Translations under genes and position numbers: made by a program
Part shown: positions 10,011-31,650 of the stretch, one piece after another
How positions within the stretch are numbered: position 1 is the stretch's first letter
How the letters are laid out: every line of letters begins with the position of its first letter
The notes under the pieces: model-generated
The model's database searches: none
Seen by the model: the letters and a program-made list of their open reading frames with translations, nothing else
Told to the model about the DNA's origin: nothing
Assembly (NCBI GenBank): GCA_024734495.1
Contig: JALMQS010000102.1
Coordinates: forward strand, 8,832,101-8,896,100
Length of the DNA stretch: 64,000 nucleotides
Direction: 5' to 3'
Source of the DNA: Forficula auricularia
Lineage: Eukaryota; Arthropoda; Insecta; Dermaptera; Forficulidae

Positions 10011-10669
10011 AATAATGATATATATACGATATACGTATAATGTCAATTTGACATATTAGTATAAAGTGCACTAGTTATCAAAAGGAGATATTTTTAAATT
10101 TTACGAGGAACAAGAATGGCATTCTTTATATGAAGATTTTTTTAGAAATGCTGTGCTTTGTTTCTATTTATTCATGTGAGTGAGAATAAATTGCAATAAA
10201 TTTTCATTTCAATAACAATTTAGAAAGTTATTTATTATGTTTATAATATGTTTTTATAAATTGTATTAATTTAAAATAGGTGGATGGATTGATTATAAAG
10301 AGAATAATGTAAATTAATGTTTTAGTTCTTAAATAGTGGTTCGAAGTGTAGGTGTGGCCTATCTACTATTTTCGAAAAATAATATCGTTTTTCATTTAAA
10401 AAAAAAATCCCCATCCTGGTCTATGGTAAGTATTCAAGTAAAGAGCATTTATAGCAAAAAAAAAACGCAAAATTTGAATTTTTTTTATTTTAATTCTAAA
10501 ATATTTATTTATTTTTTTGAGTATAAATAATGTATTTATTTATTTATATAATTTTATTTTTCTAATACAATTTATCAAACGGTTAAACGTATTCAAAAAT
10601 CACACTGAAAATGGTAACAAAACAAAGGAATTTTTCCTTCTTTTTTTTACTAACATGTTTTCCAAATTT
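10011..10669. other. AT-rich intergenic stretch, nothing recognised
   Basis: Low-complexity AT-rich sequence with several A and T runs. Short frames (for example 10336-10530) have lysine and phenylalanine composition set by base bias and no domain. Confidence 0.5.
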
Positions 10670-10913
10670 CGTCGCCTTAGAGTGTAAACCTGTTAACTCA
10701 AAAGGAAATTTTAAAGGGGAGAGAAAAAAACAAACAAAATTTAATATTGTTGTTATGGAAAGAAACTATTTTTCACATTTTTTTTTCTACTTACGATTGT
10801 AATTTTTTATAGCAGTTTTACTTGGACGATGCTGCATCTCTTTTTCTTTCGAACGGTATTAATGTCATATATGATAAAAAATGGACTTAGCCGGTTTACA
10901 CTCTAAGGCGACG
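10670..10913. mobile_element. MITE X, 244 bp, 21-bp perfect inverted termini
   Basis: Left terminus 10670-10690 (CGTCGCCTTAGAGTGTAAACC) has its exact reverse complement at 10893-10913. No coding capacity. A second copy at 56031-57344 is interrupted by a hAT element. ATTT on both sides may be a target duplication. Confidence 0.85.
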
Positions 10914-12429
10914 ATTTATAAAACATTATTAGAATGTGATAATTTTAAATAAATTTTTTCTTACAAAAAACAAAATGTACTCTTGTTCACTTAGCTAATA
11001 TAGTCGTGAGTTGATTGGGTGGGGCCTGTGCTCGAATAATATCTACTAAGTGGTCCTCGACTTGTTTATGGTTGAGAACCAAATGATTAAAACAAGGATG
11101 AGGGAAAAGGTTGGACAAAAATATTATTTTTAGTTTTAAATAAACAAGATGCAAGATCTCTAGTCAAGATTTACCCATGGATTCTTTAAAAATAAATCCT
11201 CTTTCTAATGAATATAAGTACTAATTATTAATTTGAAAGATTTTCTTGCCGAGAGTATTTAATTTTCAATACGAAATCACTGAGGATGTCCTCTGAAGAT
11301 AAAGTTTTCGAAGCTACCGTCTCAATCAAATAAAATTATATATACATATATTTATTTATATCTATAGGGTGATATTTATTTACAGAGGACACCCAGGGTG
11401 ATTTCCTCTTATAAGTAGGTAATTATTAATATTTTTATCAAAGAATCCATACTTTATATTATATAGATAAGAGGAAATTATATTAAAGAGAACAATATTT
11501 TTTAATAAAATTAATTTATTAATTTATAATAATACATTTAGGCATGTAGTATCTATACTCAGACAAATCTTATAATACAAAAAGAAATGATCAAATGCTA
11601 TTGGTGAAATTAAATACATATTTTTAAATAGTGAATTGTATATGTGACATTTTTCCTAAAATTTTTAAATTATTTACAGTATGGGATGAATAGTTGATAA
11701 ATATGTATTTATATATATGTATTTCTACAAAATAATTAAGCTTCTATATAATAATTATACTTTTATAATAGATTGTTAAGTGATTATTATTAAATATAAT
11801 GTACAAATATTTTTAAAAATGAGTTCTAATGATCATCATCTAATTAAATAATACACTCTCTATAATAATTTGAAACAAAAGATTCAAACAATTGATATTA
11901 TTAAAAAGGAATTTTAAAATACACTCTTAATATAATTTATATTTCATTCACTTTCACACTTCACAATTTATAAATTAAATATATATATAAATATATATCT
12001 ATTTCAATATATGCATATAAGTATATATCTATTTCAATGTATGCATATAAGTATATATATATATATATTATGTTTGTAGATATAAAAAAAGAAAATGAAG
12101 TATAATAATAAAAGAAGAAGATAAGAAAAGTTTTTTTTGTTTTTCGAATAAATATAAAATTTATGATTTTTGATATTGATAAATAAATCAATGCAACATG
12201 AAATATATCATCTTATGTCAGTCTATAAAACGTGTAAGGTTTATTAATTTTTAATAAAATAGTTTGGATAATAAAAAACAAATAAATTGAAAAAATGATA
12301 AATTACATGTTGATTATTTTATTTTACACAGCCAATGGATGTCTTACCAAAATCTAAAAACGTACCAGATCCCTAAAAGACAACTTGGTGTAACTACATC
12401 TAACAAAAGTGAAATTTTTTTATTAAAAT
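10914..12429. other. Gene-poor AT-rich stretch downstream of KDM4
   Basis: Mostly low-complexity AT-rich DNA. At 11280-11330 a degraded PLE-type sequence has a CTGAGGA-like box, CGAAG and CCGTCTCAATCAAATAAA. Around 11985-12060 a ~28-base unit (TATATATCTATTTCAATATA and on) is repeated about twice, giving the spurious frame 11961-12191. Confidence 0.5.
12419..12424 (-). terminator. Possible poly(A) signal of KDM4
   Basis: AATAAA on the minus strand, beginning 6 bases after the KDM4 stop codon at 12430. It is unusually close, and AT-rich sequence produces this hexamer often. Confidence 0.35.
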
Positions 12430-21148
<8,719 letters not shown>

Positions 21149-22686
21149 TTTTGTTGTTTATGTTGCGTTGAGTATCTAAGGAAAGAAAAAAAAGATATAT
21201 TATTAGCATAGGTATTTAATTCAAAACAAACATTATTATGATCCTCAATCAGCTTAAAAAATAGCAAGATATAGCTCAGAAGATGTGTATCTAGCTGTGA
21301 AACTTGGAGGAACAGAGAGGAAGAGAAGGGATGGTGCTATCATGCTAAGAAGTTGATGATTAAATGGGTGGTTAGAATTACAAAAAAGCAGTTCTCGATA
21401 GATTTAGAGAATAATACTGTGTGGAAGAATCCAAGGAGAAGGGCTTATAGATGATATGGCATATGTAAAAACGTAGCATTGCTTAATATCTAGTGAAGGT
21501 TTAGGTGGAAAAGAAAAAAGAAAACGGGATTTAAGTTAAAGGATTTTTTTTTAATTAAATAATGTTTCACTATAAATCCATACCGCATTCTTTTAATTTA
21601 AAGTAGTTTTTTTTTAAATTTATTTTTTAATATGATTTTAGGAACAAAGCCCATATAGTCAGATCCTATATGAATATTATTTTTTATCCATGTGCTTGAT
21701 CTCGGGCCTCCTATTGACAGAGCACTATCGGACAAATTGACCCGCACTGACAAAACTTTGTAAAAATTATAATAATAATAATAAATAAATAATTTCTTTA
21801 AATAATGTTTTTTAATGAAAAGATAATAAGATCATGATGAATGGAAATAGAACAAGATACGTTTTAAGATAATATGATTATGGAATTATGAAATTTGAAA
21901 TCAATAAATCATATTATAAAAATTTATTCACTTAAACTGTAGAACAAGTAAATAGATATTGAAGAATACCGAGAATGGGTGTTTATGACCTGAAAATGGT
22001 GTTTTGTAAATTGTCGCCAACTTCAACAAAAAAAAAAACTTATTATTCTAGGCGTGGGAAAAAACTATGCATAATATATAATAGTAGCTTGTCAAATTCC
22101 ATGTGGAATAGTCCTGATTTCATTAATGATATTTCTTTTCTAAATTTTTAGATTCGTTTTAAAAGTAGTTTAAAAGTTCGAGATTATAAAATTTTGTGAC
22201 TCTCCTAATTTATACCCTCTTTATTTCCATCGGATTAAAATTTATACACGACTAATAACTTATTACACTTGATAAGTACACTAATTTAAAAAAAAATCGT
22301 TAGATCCATTTTTGAGAAAATCACAAAAAATGAAAAATCATTTATGTAAATGTCAACTTCCGGTGTTCCGATTTCAACCAAAAGTTTGCTGTAATCCCCT
22401 CTAGCCTGCCTATATCGAGCTTAAGTTTCAAATTTCGTAGCTCTTACTTAAGGTTGCAAAACGCAGGGAGACATCTACGTACGTATGTACGCACTGAAAA
22501 ATGGATTTTTGGTCACTTTTTGGCCTCTGGGGGACCACAATATCCGGTTTCAAACTATTAAGGGCATTGATTCATTCCAGCTAGAAGTCACAAAGTGAAA
22601 TAAACTTTTTCCATCTCTGAGATAGAAGCTGTTAAAGAGTCAGGACCTCGGCAGGCGATCGCAATACTTCACATTATATCCTATAC
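21149..22686. other. KDM4 upstream region and repeats
   Basis: 21225-21500 is a degraded LINE end related to 6570-6700 (CAGCTTAAAAAATAGCAAG, TGTGAAACTTGGAGG, AATCCAAGGAGAAGGGC). 21563-21595 is an element F terminus. 22320-22560 resembles repeat L, with CTTTTTGGCCTCTGG. No promoter motif was identified for KDM4. Confidence 0.5.
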
Positions 22687-23460
22687 CAGAAGTGGGCACA
22701 CATGAGAGAGAGAGAGAGAGCCGCAATTCAGTTTTTTTATATTTTTAAGTTAAAGAGCTACACGTAGATACACGAATTAAAAAATGTAATTGCATATTTT
22801 CTTAAAATTGTTTCAAAATTTTAGTAATAAAATTCAAATATAACAAAAATCAAATTTAATAAAAATATATTTATTAATAAAAAGTATAATAAACATAAAA
22901 TTTTAAATTTTATTCATTTTCAAATATGAAGATTTTTAACATCTACCCCTGCAGATGTAGGCCGCCATCCAGAGCGCTCTATTCGAACGCATACCCTACG
23001 ACCCTGCAGGCGTGCTTGAATCTTTTTAATCAGTCTAGAGACGATGGCTATACGACAATTTGGTCAAACTTTTAAAATTTGGCGAAAATTAGTTAAAGCT
23101 GTCGGCAGAAATTCTGTAAGATGTTGATTGGTCAACTGTGAACGATGTTTCAACTTCACGAACTTCATTGTGGAGTACAAAGATTCACAGCAATATGTTG
23201 TACCAAAAATCGAAAATAGACGACATGCAGCTTTCTTTAAGTTTAAATATTTTGATTCAGGCACGATTTTCCAAAATTCAATCATAAGCTTTGTGCAGCA
23301 TTTGCAATGCCTTATCTTTCATCTCTAAAACACCCTCAACAAAATTTGCTGAGCTTTAGCTAATAAACCAAAATCAAAATTTGTCAGAGCTAAACTGAAC
23401 ATTTGTAGCAAGTTCAGCATTTTAGCTCAAACAGTTCACAACTCGTCATTTAATTGGCTT
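22687..23460 (-). pseudogene. hAT (Charlie-like) transposase C-terminal remnant
   Basis: The minus-strand frame 23285-23064 (73 codons) reads FWKIVPESKYLNLKKAAC, FGTTYCCESLYSTMKFVKLKHRSQLT and HLTEFLPTALT. This is the C-terminal dimerisation region of hAT transposases and their domesticated GTF2IRD2-type relatives. CAGAAGTGGGCACACATG at 22687, followed by a (GA)n run, looks like a hAT terminus. The DDE catalytic part is absent and the opposite terminus was not found. Confidence 0.7.
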
Positions 23461-25568
23461 AAGGCTTCGTTTTCGATCGAAACAAAGCTATCACGCATTC
23501 TAGGCAGCGTACTAAGTTAGGGAAAAAGTTTATTTTTTTCTCGATTTATTGATTTATATTTTTACAAGGACTTTTTAGCTTTATTTACATAAAATTACAC
23601 AATTGAAAAATAGCTGCAAATACGAAGATTACGTAACACAATTCGGATCGCTCATTAGTTACTGTTTCTTAGTACATAGTAGATACGATTCTAGCAAGAT
23701 TATGAGTTAGAAGTGAACAAAATATGAATACGAAAGATTTTCATATAGATTACGAATATAGGAATGACCTTTTAAAATTGTAAAAGTTCTTATTGCCCAG
23801 TGAATCAGAGTAGTTGATTTTATAAAAGAAAATGAAAGAGGGTGTTTTTTCTGAGAAAGTTAATCTAAGATTTGTTAGATGAGTTTGTTTCTATGTCAAA
23901 AGGGCTGTCGTCCTATCAGAAATCGAACTCAAGAGCCAAAAATGCTACTGAGGTCATGATAATTAAATTCGGATAACCACGGTACGTTCGTTCTGGTGCT
24001 AAAATGTTTTTAATTCTAAAACGAAGAACTGATCAGAGCTTCAGGGTGCAAAAAAATAAAATAAAAAGGTTCGAAATAAGAAGGTAAAAAGAAAATATGT
24101 GAAATTTTATATAATCTTAAGTTGAACCACTTATGAACGCCGTCAAGTACAATAATCACCTGAAAATTGCTAATTTGATGCATTTTCAGATATTCATTTT
24201 AAAGTGAATTAAATTTAAAATAATTAGCCTAATTCTCCTTATCTTTACAGGATACTTCAAATCCCCATGATAAAAAACACTACATGGGTCGCGGGACCTA
24301 GGACAGAAGAGAAATTTCCGTCATGTATTTAAATATTTATCTACGCGATTTAATCTTATTGCAAATATTTCAGTTTATTATCATATATAATAAGAATACA
24401 TTCTAAATTAAATGAGTCGAATTTAGTCCAAAGGCTTAGAATTTTCATTTTTGACTCCCCCTTTCCCGTTTTGAGTGGATATTTTTACATTTCTAGGGGT
24501 CCAGAGATCTTGTATAAAGAATTTGGGGGGGGGGGGGGGTATTAACTTTTAAAATCCTGATGATGGACTAATAATCCGAAATATATTGAGTTTGTATAAA
24601 CCTCTTTGAGTTTTATTTCATTCACTGTGAAACTACACACCCTTTACTCTATTAACTAACATCATGTTTCACCTAAAACCTACACCACTTTCCATAAGTA
24701 AAGAATTTGGTTGAGTTTGGTCCAAAAGCCTAGAATTTTCATTTTTTCTCTCCCCCTGGCTAATAGGCATTTAGTTCCAAAGGGCAATAAATAAAAAGAA
24801 ATAAATATTTAAATAAAAATTACCTATTAAAAATCTGAATGACAATAACCATAACATTTTGAAAGAATTATTTCTTGCCCGATAACTAATTAAGCAGCAT
24901 TGGGCATGTCCAAGAGACCGCCAGCCAACACGATTTAACATTTTTTTTTCTATTTTAATTTAATTTAATATTTCTCATAAATTAGAAAATGTTTCTGTCT
25001 AAATTTTCATATAGATATTAAATCTGTCAGTCTCGGCTCTCCCCATCTGGTTTTAAGCTCAAGGCCTGCCGAAAGAAGTTCACTTCAAAAATATTTCTAC
25101 TTTATCCATAAATGCGAAGAAGATGGATAGAGTATTGTAATCGGACTCGGGTCAAGCGCGACTTCAAAGAGTCTTCAGGTAAAGACTACGGAACCCATAG
25201 TCTCAACCAAAGTCAAAATTTGTAGTATTACACGAAATGTAAAGGCTACGAAGAAACTTAAAAAGAAAAAAACGAAATTGCAACTGAAATTCATCCAGAA
25301 GACTTGCGATACACTCATACATTCTGGAATATCTTAGTGCCAGTTGTATGTCGGTTGGTAAGCTCTTTTTAAACGTTGACTAAGGGTAAAACCTTAAAAT
25401 TCACCTTGTCCCCGGTGGGATGGCCAATCAGATAACAGGCACTTTCATCTGATTGGCCATCCCTGTTAAGTACAGGTTTTTTACCCTTTTAATCAGCACG
25501 ATTTAAGTTACAATTTTTGTAGATTAAGATTATGAATATTGTTAGAGTTCATTATTGTGATGGAAACT
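23461..25568. other. Intergenic repeats between hAT remnant and PLE fold-back
   Basis: 23880-23950 contains an inverted tRNA-type B box (AATCGAACTCAAGAGCC), a SINE trace. 24410-24540 and 24700-24780 are C/G-rich repeat units also seen at 33190 and 34890. 24554-24600 holds a hammerhead-like motif. 24625-24690 matches 37600-37675 (CACTGTGAAACTACAC...CACCACTTTCC). 25095-25205 is repeat L on the minus strand. Confidence 0.55.
24545..24595 (+). ncRNA. Hammerhead-like motif, second lineage
   Basis: CTGATGA at about 24555-24561, an extra T, stem II GGA/TCC with a long loop, then GAAA and an AT-rich short stem III ending at TTGAGTTT. Stem I can pair AAAATC before the core with GAGTTT after it, with one A-G mismatch. 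Weaker than 9900-9953. Confidence 0.4.
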
Positions 25569-26009
25569 GTACTAGATGAAGGAGGAGGTATCAGCCAAAG
25601 ATGGAATCACTGGGTTCAATAAAACACCTTTAATAAAACGTTTCGGTCTGAATTTTATTTGACCATCTTCAGTTAAATACGAGTTATACACAAAATGCGG
25701 TACATATGTGATCAGACCAAGCCTTGTATAAAATATTTTTTTTAGCTTCATGTAAATTTATAACGTGCCTGGACCCAAAAGTTTCATTCTGAAACTTGAT
25801 TACTTTTCATTCTGAAACTTTTGGGTCAGGCACGTTACTCATGTTGTAGCTAAAAAAATTATTTTTATTAGGGGCGGTTCAATCCTATATTGCCGCATTT
25901 TATATATGAAAATTAGCAAAGAGATGGCCAAACCGAACCCGCGTTTTATTAAGGTGTTTTATTAATTGGTATTCCGTCTTTAACTGCTGATATATCCTTC
26001 ATCTAGTAC
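25569..26009. mobile_element. PLE-type fold-back with hammerhead-like boxes
   Basis: Ends GTACTAGATGAAGGA and its inverse enclose inner inverted repeats (GGTGTTTTATT, and AACTTTTGGGTC with AGGCACGTT at 25765-25840). On the minus strand at 25680-25650, CTGAAGA, a 4-bp stem II GGTC/GACC and GAAACG are visible. No coding sequence. Confidence 0.6.
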
Positions 26010-27015
26010 CGATTCGTTATGAACAGAAACATATAGGTTTCTATTTAAAGCAAACGACCTCGAAATACGCCAGCTTGCTCTAGGTCGACAAACAATAGCG
26101 TAATTTAGTTTCCCCCTGATATAAATAAACTTTTATTTGAAACTTTTTTTCATATAATGCACTGTTTTTGAGTTATAAGACTGTCTCAAGATAAAGAAAA
26201 ACTCACCCGGTACATTCATTTGCGACAGACACCGTCTTTTTATTCTTAAATATAAATAAATTGTCGAATGTATTTTTTCGATTCGTACTTAATTTAACCT
26301 GCTAAGGGGTGTTGAATATTTGAAAATCGTGTGTTTAGAGTGAGTGAGTCGTAAAAATGTGCCCGAAAATAAAAATCAACGATGTGCCACTAGATACGTA
26401 CGATGTCAGCAGCGTGAGGAAAGTCTGACGTGGTAAAACCGGGTTCAAATCCAAAGACTTTTCCCTGTTTAATAGAACATTGCTCTCAGTATTTATGACT
26501 GATGCAATACATTTCAATTGTTTCTTATAGAGGAAATCAATATTCAGTCTGATGGTAGGTTATAAATTAAAACAAATTAATTTTTTGGGTTTAATTTTGC
26601 ACGATAGGTTTCGGAATTCAGATAGACAGGCAGACAAGAGAGAGAAAACAAATTGTGGAAAATAATTTTACTTTAAGTTTCAGACATTTATTGCTTTATT
26701 AAGCAATAGATTTGTATGTGTAGATCCAGTACCAGGGTCGGGGGAACTTCGTTTGCCTTACGGGCGTTCCGAGTAAAAGTCTATCATTTAACTATTTAAA
26801 TTCAAAGTGGGTACTTCGTACTTGTGTATGTGTATAAATAATATATTTACATCGGAAACTGAATTAACATGATGGGGTATTCAAAAAATAGCAACACAAA
26901 AACACATACAACATTACAACACGCTCCTTTAAAATACAATTGTACCCTCTCGTATATTTAACTAATTTAATTTATATTATCCAATAAATGCATACCTACT
27001 TATATTAAATATAAA
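26010..27015. other. Intergenic, nothing recognised
   Basis: AT-rich with no frame longer than 60 codons that resembles a protein. No clear repeats of the families named elsewhere. Confidence 0.5.
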
Positions 27016-27016
27016 G

Positions 27017-27277
27017 TTTTGTGCCGAGAGTAGCAGAATTTTTATATATTGAAGAGACAATAAAGTGTGTCTTCTGCTGGAATTATAAATTTTATTTATT
27101 TATAACGAGACTATAGTTTCGAGGCTTTGCCTATTCATCAGTCTATTACAATGGATTCATTAATTAATTCCTGTGAATCCATTGTAATAGACTGATGAAG
27201 AAGAACGAAACCTCGAAACATAAAATAACTATAAATAAAATTTATAATTCCAGCCTCTTTGTGTCTCCTTCAATAAA
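27017..27277. mobile_element. Diverged copy of the 9748 palindrome
   Basis: Starts with GCCGAGAGTAGCAGAATTTT and the same inverted arms, now with deletions. The minus-strand core at 27146-27100 keeps CTGATGA, GAAAC, TATA and GTC, but stem II is reduced. The plus-strand core at 27190-27215 is destroyed. Confidence 0.75.
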
Positions 27278-27950
27278 CTATATGTAATTGAAATCAAAAA
27301 AAAAAAAAAAAAAAAAAAACGAAATTAAGGCATTAGGGGCCGTCGCACAGTAATGAGTCAAATTAAAATTTTTCAAATATAAATATAAAAGTGATAGTGT
27401 GACGGCACAATACAGGGGGGGGGGGGTCTCAATGAAAATGTGGCAGAATGTGACACAGTGGGGGTCTAAAAAACTTGAAATTCGGGTGACGTAATTTATG
27501 GCCCCTTAACTTAAATAGGGAAATGGGAAAGTTTTTCGACAATTGTGAAAAAATGTTTTTTGACTGAAAACACTTTAGATATAGCTGTGTGATTAATTAT
27601 ATTCATCATGTTTCAAAATTGTTGTGATAAATTTCGAAAAATAATATTTTATCTAAAATTTTGTTCCCCAAAAGCCGGGGTGGCATTGCGGCCCTGTTTG
27701 AGACCATGACTCCAAGACATTCAATAATTAATATCTCTTGAAATATCATATTTTCGAAGTTCACTATATAAGAAGACTCTTGCATGCCTTAAGCAAAAAC
27801 TCAACTTTTTTCTTGCAAAATTATAATACATGACCATAATGTATAATAATATGCTAAAGTAAAATAAATAAATAATTAGATAGAAGATAGAAAAATTTGA
27901 TTTAATTGAACAACAGGGATAATCAAAATTAATTCGTCGCTTGTATAATA
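27278..27950. other. Intergenic with poly-A and poly-G runs
   Basis: Poly-A at 27298-27319 and a ~12-base G run at 27415. Contains GTGACGTAATTTATGGCCCC, related to 36957-36975. No gene. Confidence 0.45.
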
Positions 27951-28453
27951 CACTACGGTGCAAAAAAATCGATCCACCAATAAAAACTTTATTAAATAGC
28001 AAATTATTTAAAAAATTTTTAAAAATAACCATATAATTTTTTCTATTAACTCTCAAACCAACATAGGTATTCAAAAAATATTGTTGATAATTTTTAGATT
28101 TTTAAAAAAAAAAAAAAAAAAATTAAATTAAATTATAAGACAATAACAAATTATCATACATCACTTTACAATAAATAAAATTTTAATAAAGAATCAAATT
28201 CCATTTGAAATATTAATCAAATGAATCATTTTGAATTAAAATCATCATTGATAGAAGATAAAATATACAAAAATGGATGTTTCGAAGTTCAAATCGTGTG
28301 CCTAATTAATCAAGAGCCAAGTCAGCGACAAATTTGTCAATAGTACACTTGCAAAAAGCAATAATTTATGATTTACTTGTAAAAAAAAATTAAAAATGAT
28401 TTACTATTTAATAATGTTTTAATTGAATGGCTCGATTTTTTTGCACTTCAGTG
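27951..28453. mobile_element. Tc1/mariner-type MITE, 503 bp
   Basis: Inverted termini CACTACGGTGCAAAAAAATC and, at the right, GATTTTTTTGCACTTCAGTG, each next to a TA dinucleotide (27949-27950 and 28454-28455), the target site of Tc1/mariner elements. No transposase remains. Confidence 0.75.
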
Positions 28454-28681
28454 TAATTAACATAAAGTGAATTCTAGAAGAAAACAATGAATTACATTAC
28501 ATTCTCGTTTTATCATGAAGACGTGAGCTCGTGAGAAGAGATATAGTGTGCCCTTTAAATTCTACCTTTAAGAATCCAACCAAAATTATTAACCTAACAT
28601 TATTATTTTCAATAGAAATAATACAAATTAATTTTCATATGATTTTAAGTTAAAAAAAAAATACAAATCTTTTGTAAAAAA

Positions 28682-29225
28682 CAATCCAAAACACGTTTAT
28701 TCAAAGTCAAACGTTTCGAGAGAATTTCTCCCTTTTTCAATGACAATTTTTTTTTTTCAAAAAAAAAAAAAGTTGCTTTTCTAGAATTTAGAAAGCAACT
28801 AAGATATTAAATATTTTAAAAATAGACAATTGTACATTCTACTAACTTTAAACATAATTTTGACTTTTCTAATCTCAAAATTTTAGATAAAGAATATAAC
28901 TTGGAAAAAATATTAATTTTGGAAATGATCGAAATTTTAGATAACAAAAATTCGATTAATAAAAGATCAGATTTGCATTGTTTTTCGAATGTTTATAAAA
29001 AATTTTTAAGAAAAATAAATTTTCATAAATATTTATATTTTTGTTTAAAGGTAATCTGGACACCAAGACAATCTGTACAATTTATTTATAAAAATATTTA
29101 ATATCTTAAGTGTTGCTTTCTAAATTCTAGAAAAACTTTTTTTTTTTTTTTAAATTGTCATTGAAAAAGGGAGAAATTCTCCCGAAACGTTTGAGTATGA
29201 ATACACGTGTTTTGTATTGTTTGTT
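28682..29225. mobile_element. Fold-back element with ~130-bp arms
   Basis: 28682-28815 and 29100-29225 are imperfect inverse copies (ACACGTTTATTC, CGTTTCGAGAGAATTTCTCC, a T run, TCTAGAATTTAGAAAGCAAC). Each arm has GAAACG next to a GGGAGAAATTCTC stem, resembling a hammerhead stem II plus GAAA but with TTGAAAA in place of CTGANGA. Confidence 0.6.
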
Positions 29226-29271
29226 TATAAAGAATTGGATTTTTTTAATTTATAAAAACAATCGATAAATT

Positions 29272-29820
29272 GAATGTAATGGAAGGCGGCCCAGAGGTAG
29301 TGAGGAAGAAAAAATTAACATATCAAATAAGGTGTAATTTATTGGAATCCTTCCTCGCTTTCCTTTCAAACCGACGTTTCGGAGGATTTTTCCCTCCTTC
29401 TTCCAGGTTTTTTAAAGGGTCAATGAATGAAACAAATAAAATGTTTCCTTCTTCTCTCCACAGTAGTGTTCAAAAACTCTTCATTTTTAACAAAGACATA
29501 GAAAAACAATTTTTCCTTTTTCCTCCTTTCATTATCTAATTAAGAAAAAGTTAATTATTTAATTAAGAAAAGGAGGGTGAAGGAAAATTGTTTTTCTATA
29601 CTTTGTTAAAAATGAAGAACATTTTTTACACTACTTATTGGAAATAAGGAAACATTTTATTTGTTTCATTCATTGACGAAAACCCTGAAGGAGGAAAAAT
29701 CGGGGGACATCGTGAAGGAGGAAGGATTACACCTTTATTATTATGTGTTGATTTTTCTTTTTCTCACTACCTCTGGGCTACCTTCCATTACATTCAATTA
29801 AAGTTTCTAACAGTCCGTCT
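29272..29820. mobile_element. Fold-back element with ~260-bp arms
   Basis: 29272-29536 and 29558-29820 are imperfect inverse copies from TGTAATGGAAGGCGGCCCAG to CTGGGCTACCTTCCATTACA. The left arm (minus, 29407-29365) shows CTGGAAGA, stem AGGAGGG/CCTCC and GAAACGTCGG, another hammerhead-like arrangement with a changed first box. Confidence 0.65.
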
Positions 29821-30541
29821 CCCTCAGAGAAAATTTCGTTGCAAAAAAACAATCGATAAATTTTGTTTCTTTTCTATGATATTAAGTATTGGTTTCATCA
29901 GTGATTAATAACACATTTTTATTTATTTGTTTATATACAGTTTGGGGAACTATTCTAATCACGCAGGTAAAAAGTGGCATTTTTGCTGAGTTTTTTTCAA
30001 GCTTACACTAATAAATTATTTTGACAATAATCTGTTTTCGTGATTGATTGAATTTTGTATGCACTCTACCTCAAAAAGCAATATGAATATTAAAATGAAG
30101 TTGAAAATTTAGTTGTTTTTAAATTGGCCTTAAGAAAAGATTTGATTATAACAGACATTAATGTTTAGATTTGACATTTTTTAAATTAGAGCCTCGGCAT
30201 ATCACCATTTGATCAAATATGTATTTGTAATCGGGCAGAATAATATAGGTTATTTCTTAGTTTTTTTCAAAATATTTTAATATAGGTTAAAAAAAAATAT
30301 GACTGAAATCACTGCGTTAAGGCATTAAATAGTAATCATCGAATACATGTCATTTTTAGAGATATTAATTATTAAAACGAAAAAAGCTGTTTTAAGAGAT
30401 ATCAATTATTTTGTTTTGAACAAGTCAACGTGAACTGCAAATTGAAAGTGATATTAATAATAAAGGAATAAACATATTAATATTTCAAATGAATTTGGAT
30501 AAAGTTTAGCAACGATCCCTTGCAGTTTATCTTTTTTTGAA
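29821..30541. other. Intergenic
   Basis: 30430-30530 is a minus-strand fragment of repeat M (ATATTTCAAATGAATTTGG, TTTAGCAACGATC). Otherwise AT-rich and unremarkable. Confidence 0.5.
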
Positions 30542-30930
30542 AAAAAATAATTTTTAAGAAAAAAATAAAAACCGACTTCAAAAAATTAAATGCAACAAAT
30601 AAAATACACTAAAAGGTATAAAATAATTATTATCTTATTTAGTTACAACTAAACGACGAAATATTAACATGAAATTACTTTTTGAAGTCGGTGCCAAACA
30701 AACTATACCTATAAGCGAGCGTACCCGCCAAACGTACTAAGTAAGATCCGTCGAGTGCGATTCATAAAAGGTATATATTTGGCACCAACTTCAAAAAGTA
30801 ATTTCATGTTAATATTTCGTCGTTTAGTTGTAACTAAATAAGATAATAATTATTTTATACCTTTTAGTGTATTTTATTTGTTGCATTTAATTTTTTGAAG
30901 TCGGTTTTTATTTTTTTCTTAAAAATTATT
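30542..30930. mobile_element. Palindromic element, ~165-bp arms
   Basis: Arms from about 30542-30710 and 30766-30930 are near-perfect inverse copies (AACCGACTTCAAAAAATTAA, GTATAAAATAATTATTATC, CGACGAAATATTAACATG). ACCGACTTCAAAAA ends recur at 31268. No coding sequence. Confidence 0.75.
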
Positions 30931-31650
30931 TTTATTTTTCTCTTTTTAGTGATGTCATTAATAGTGATCATATCATCAGAACTTGACCAAATTAATATGA
31001 CACCATCCCTGAGACACCCCCTTTCGGATAAAAAAAGAACCATCGAAATCGGTTCATAAACAAAGAGGTTAGGTCTTAACAAACCTAATAAAAAAGGTCT
31101 AATACCTATGGAAAAAAATCGAAAAAAAAATGGGACCAATCGGAGGCTAGACTGGACCCAATGCAAAAAAAATTTTCAAAATCGGTTGACAATTGGCGGA
31201 GATATGAGGTAACATAGGCACAAAAAAAAAAAAAAAAAAAATTCAGTCGAATAGAGAACCTCCTCCTTTTTTGAAGTCGGTTAAAAATTGGATTTTTTTA
31301 ATTTATAAAACAATCGATACATTTTTTTTCTTTTGTAATTATTAAAAAAAAAAAAAACAGTAAAGTAAAATTATGTCTTTAATGATTTCAATGATTTTGG
31401 AATTTTTTTGACATTAGGCACAGTATTATTAGATTCTAAAGACATTCTAGAATCACTCGTATGTGGAAATTTATTCAATTTCCACGGAATATAGTTTGGG
31501 AAACCCTGAACAACATATACAAAATTATTTTTTTTTGTAGAAAAAAAAGATAATAATTAAATGTAAAAATCTTTAAATCGATTTTTTTACTAAAAAGAAA
31601 AATTTCAGTTTCTATTTGTGGTTTAATGAAAATAAAATTTTAATTATATA
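30931..31650. other. Intergenic repeat tail
   Basis: Continues the fold-back flank to TTTTTTGAAGTCGGTTA at 31268. The frame 31166-30864 on the minus strand only crosses this repeat. Many A and T runs. Confidence 0.45.
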
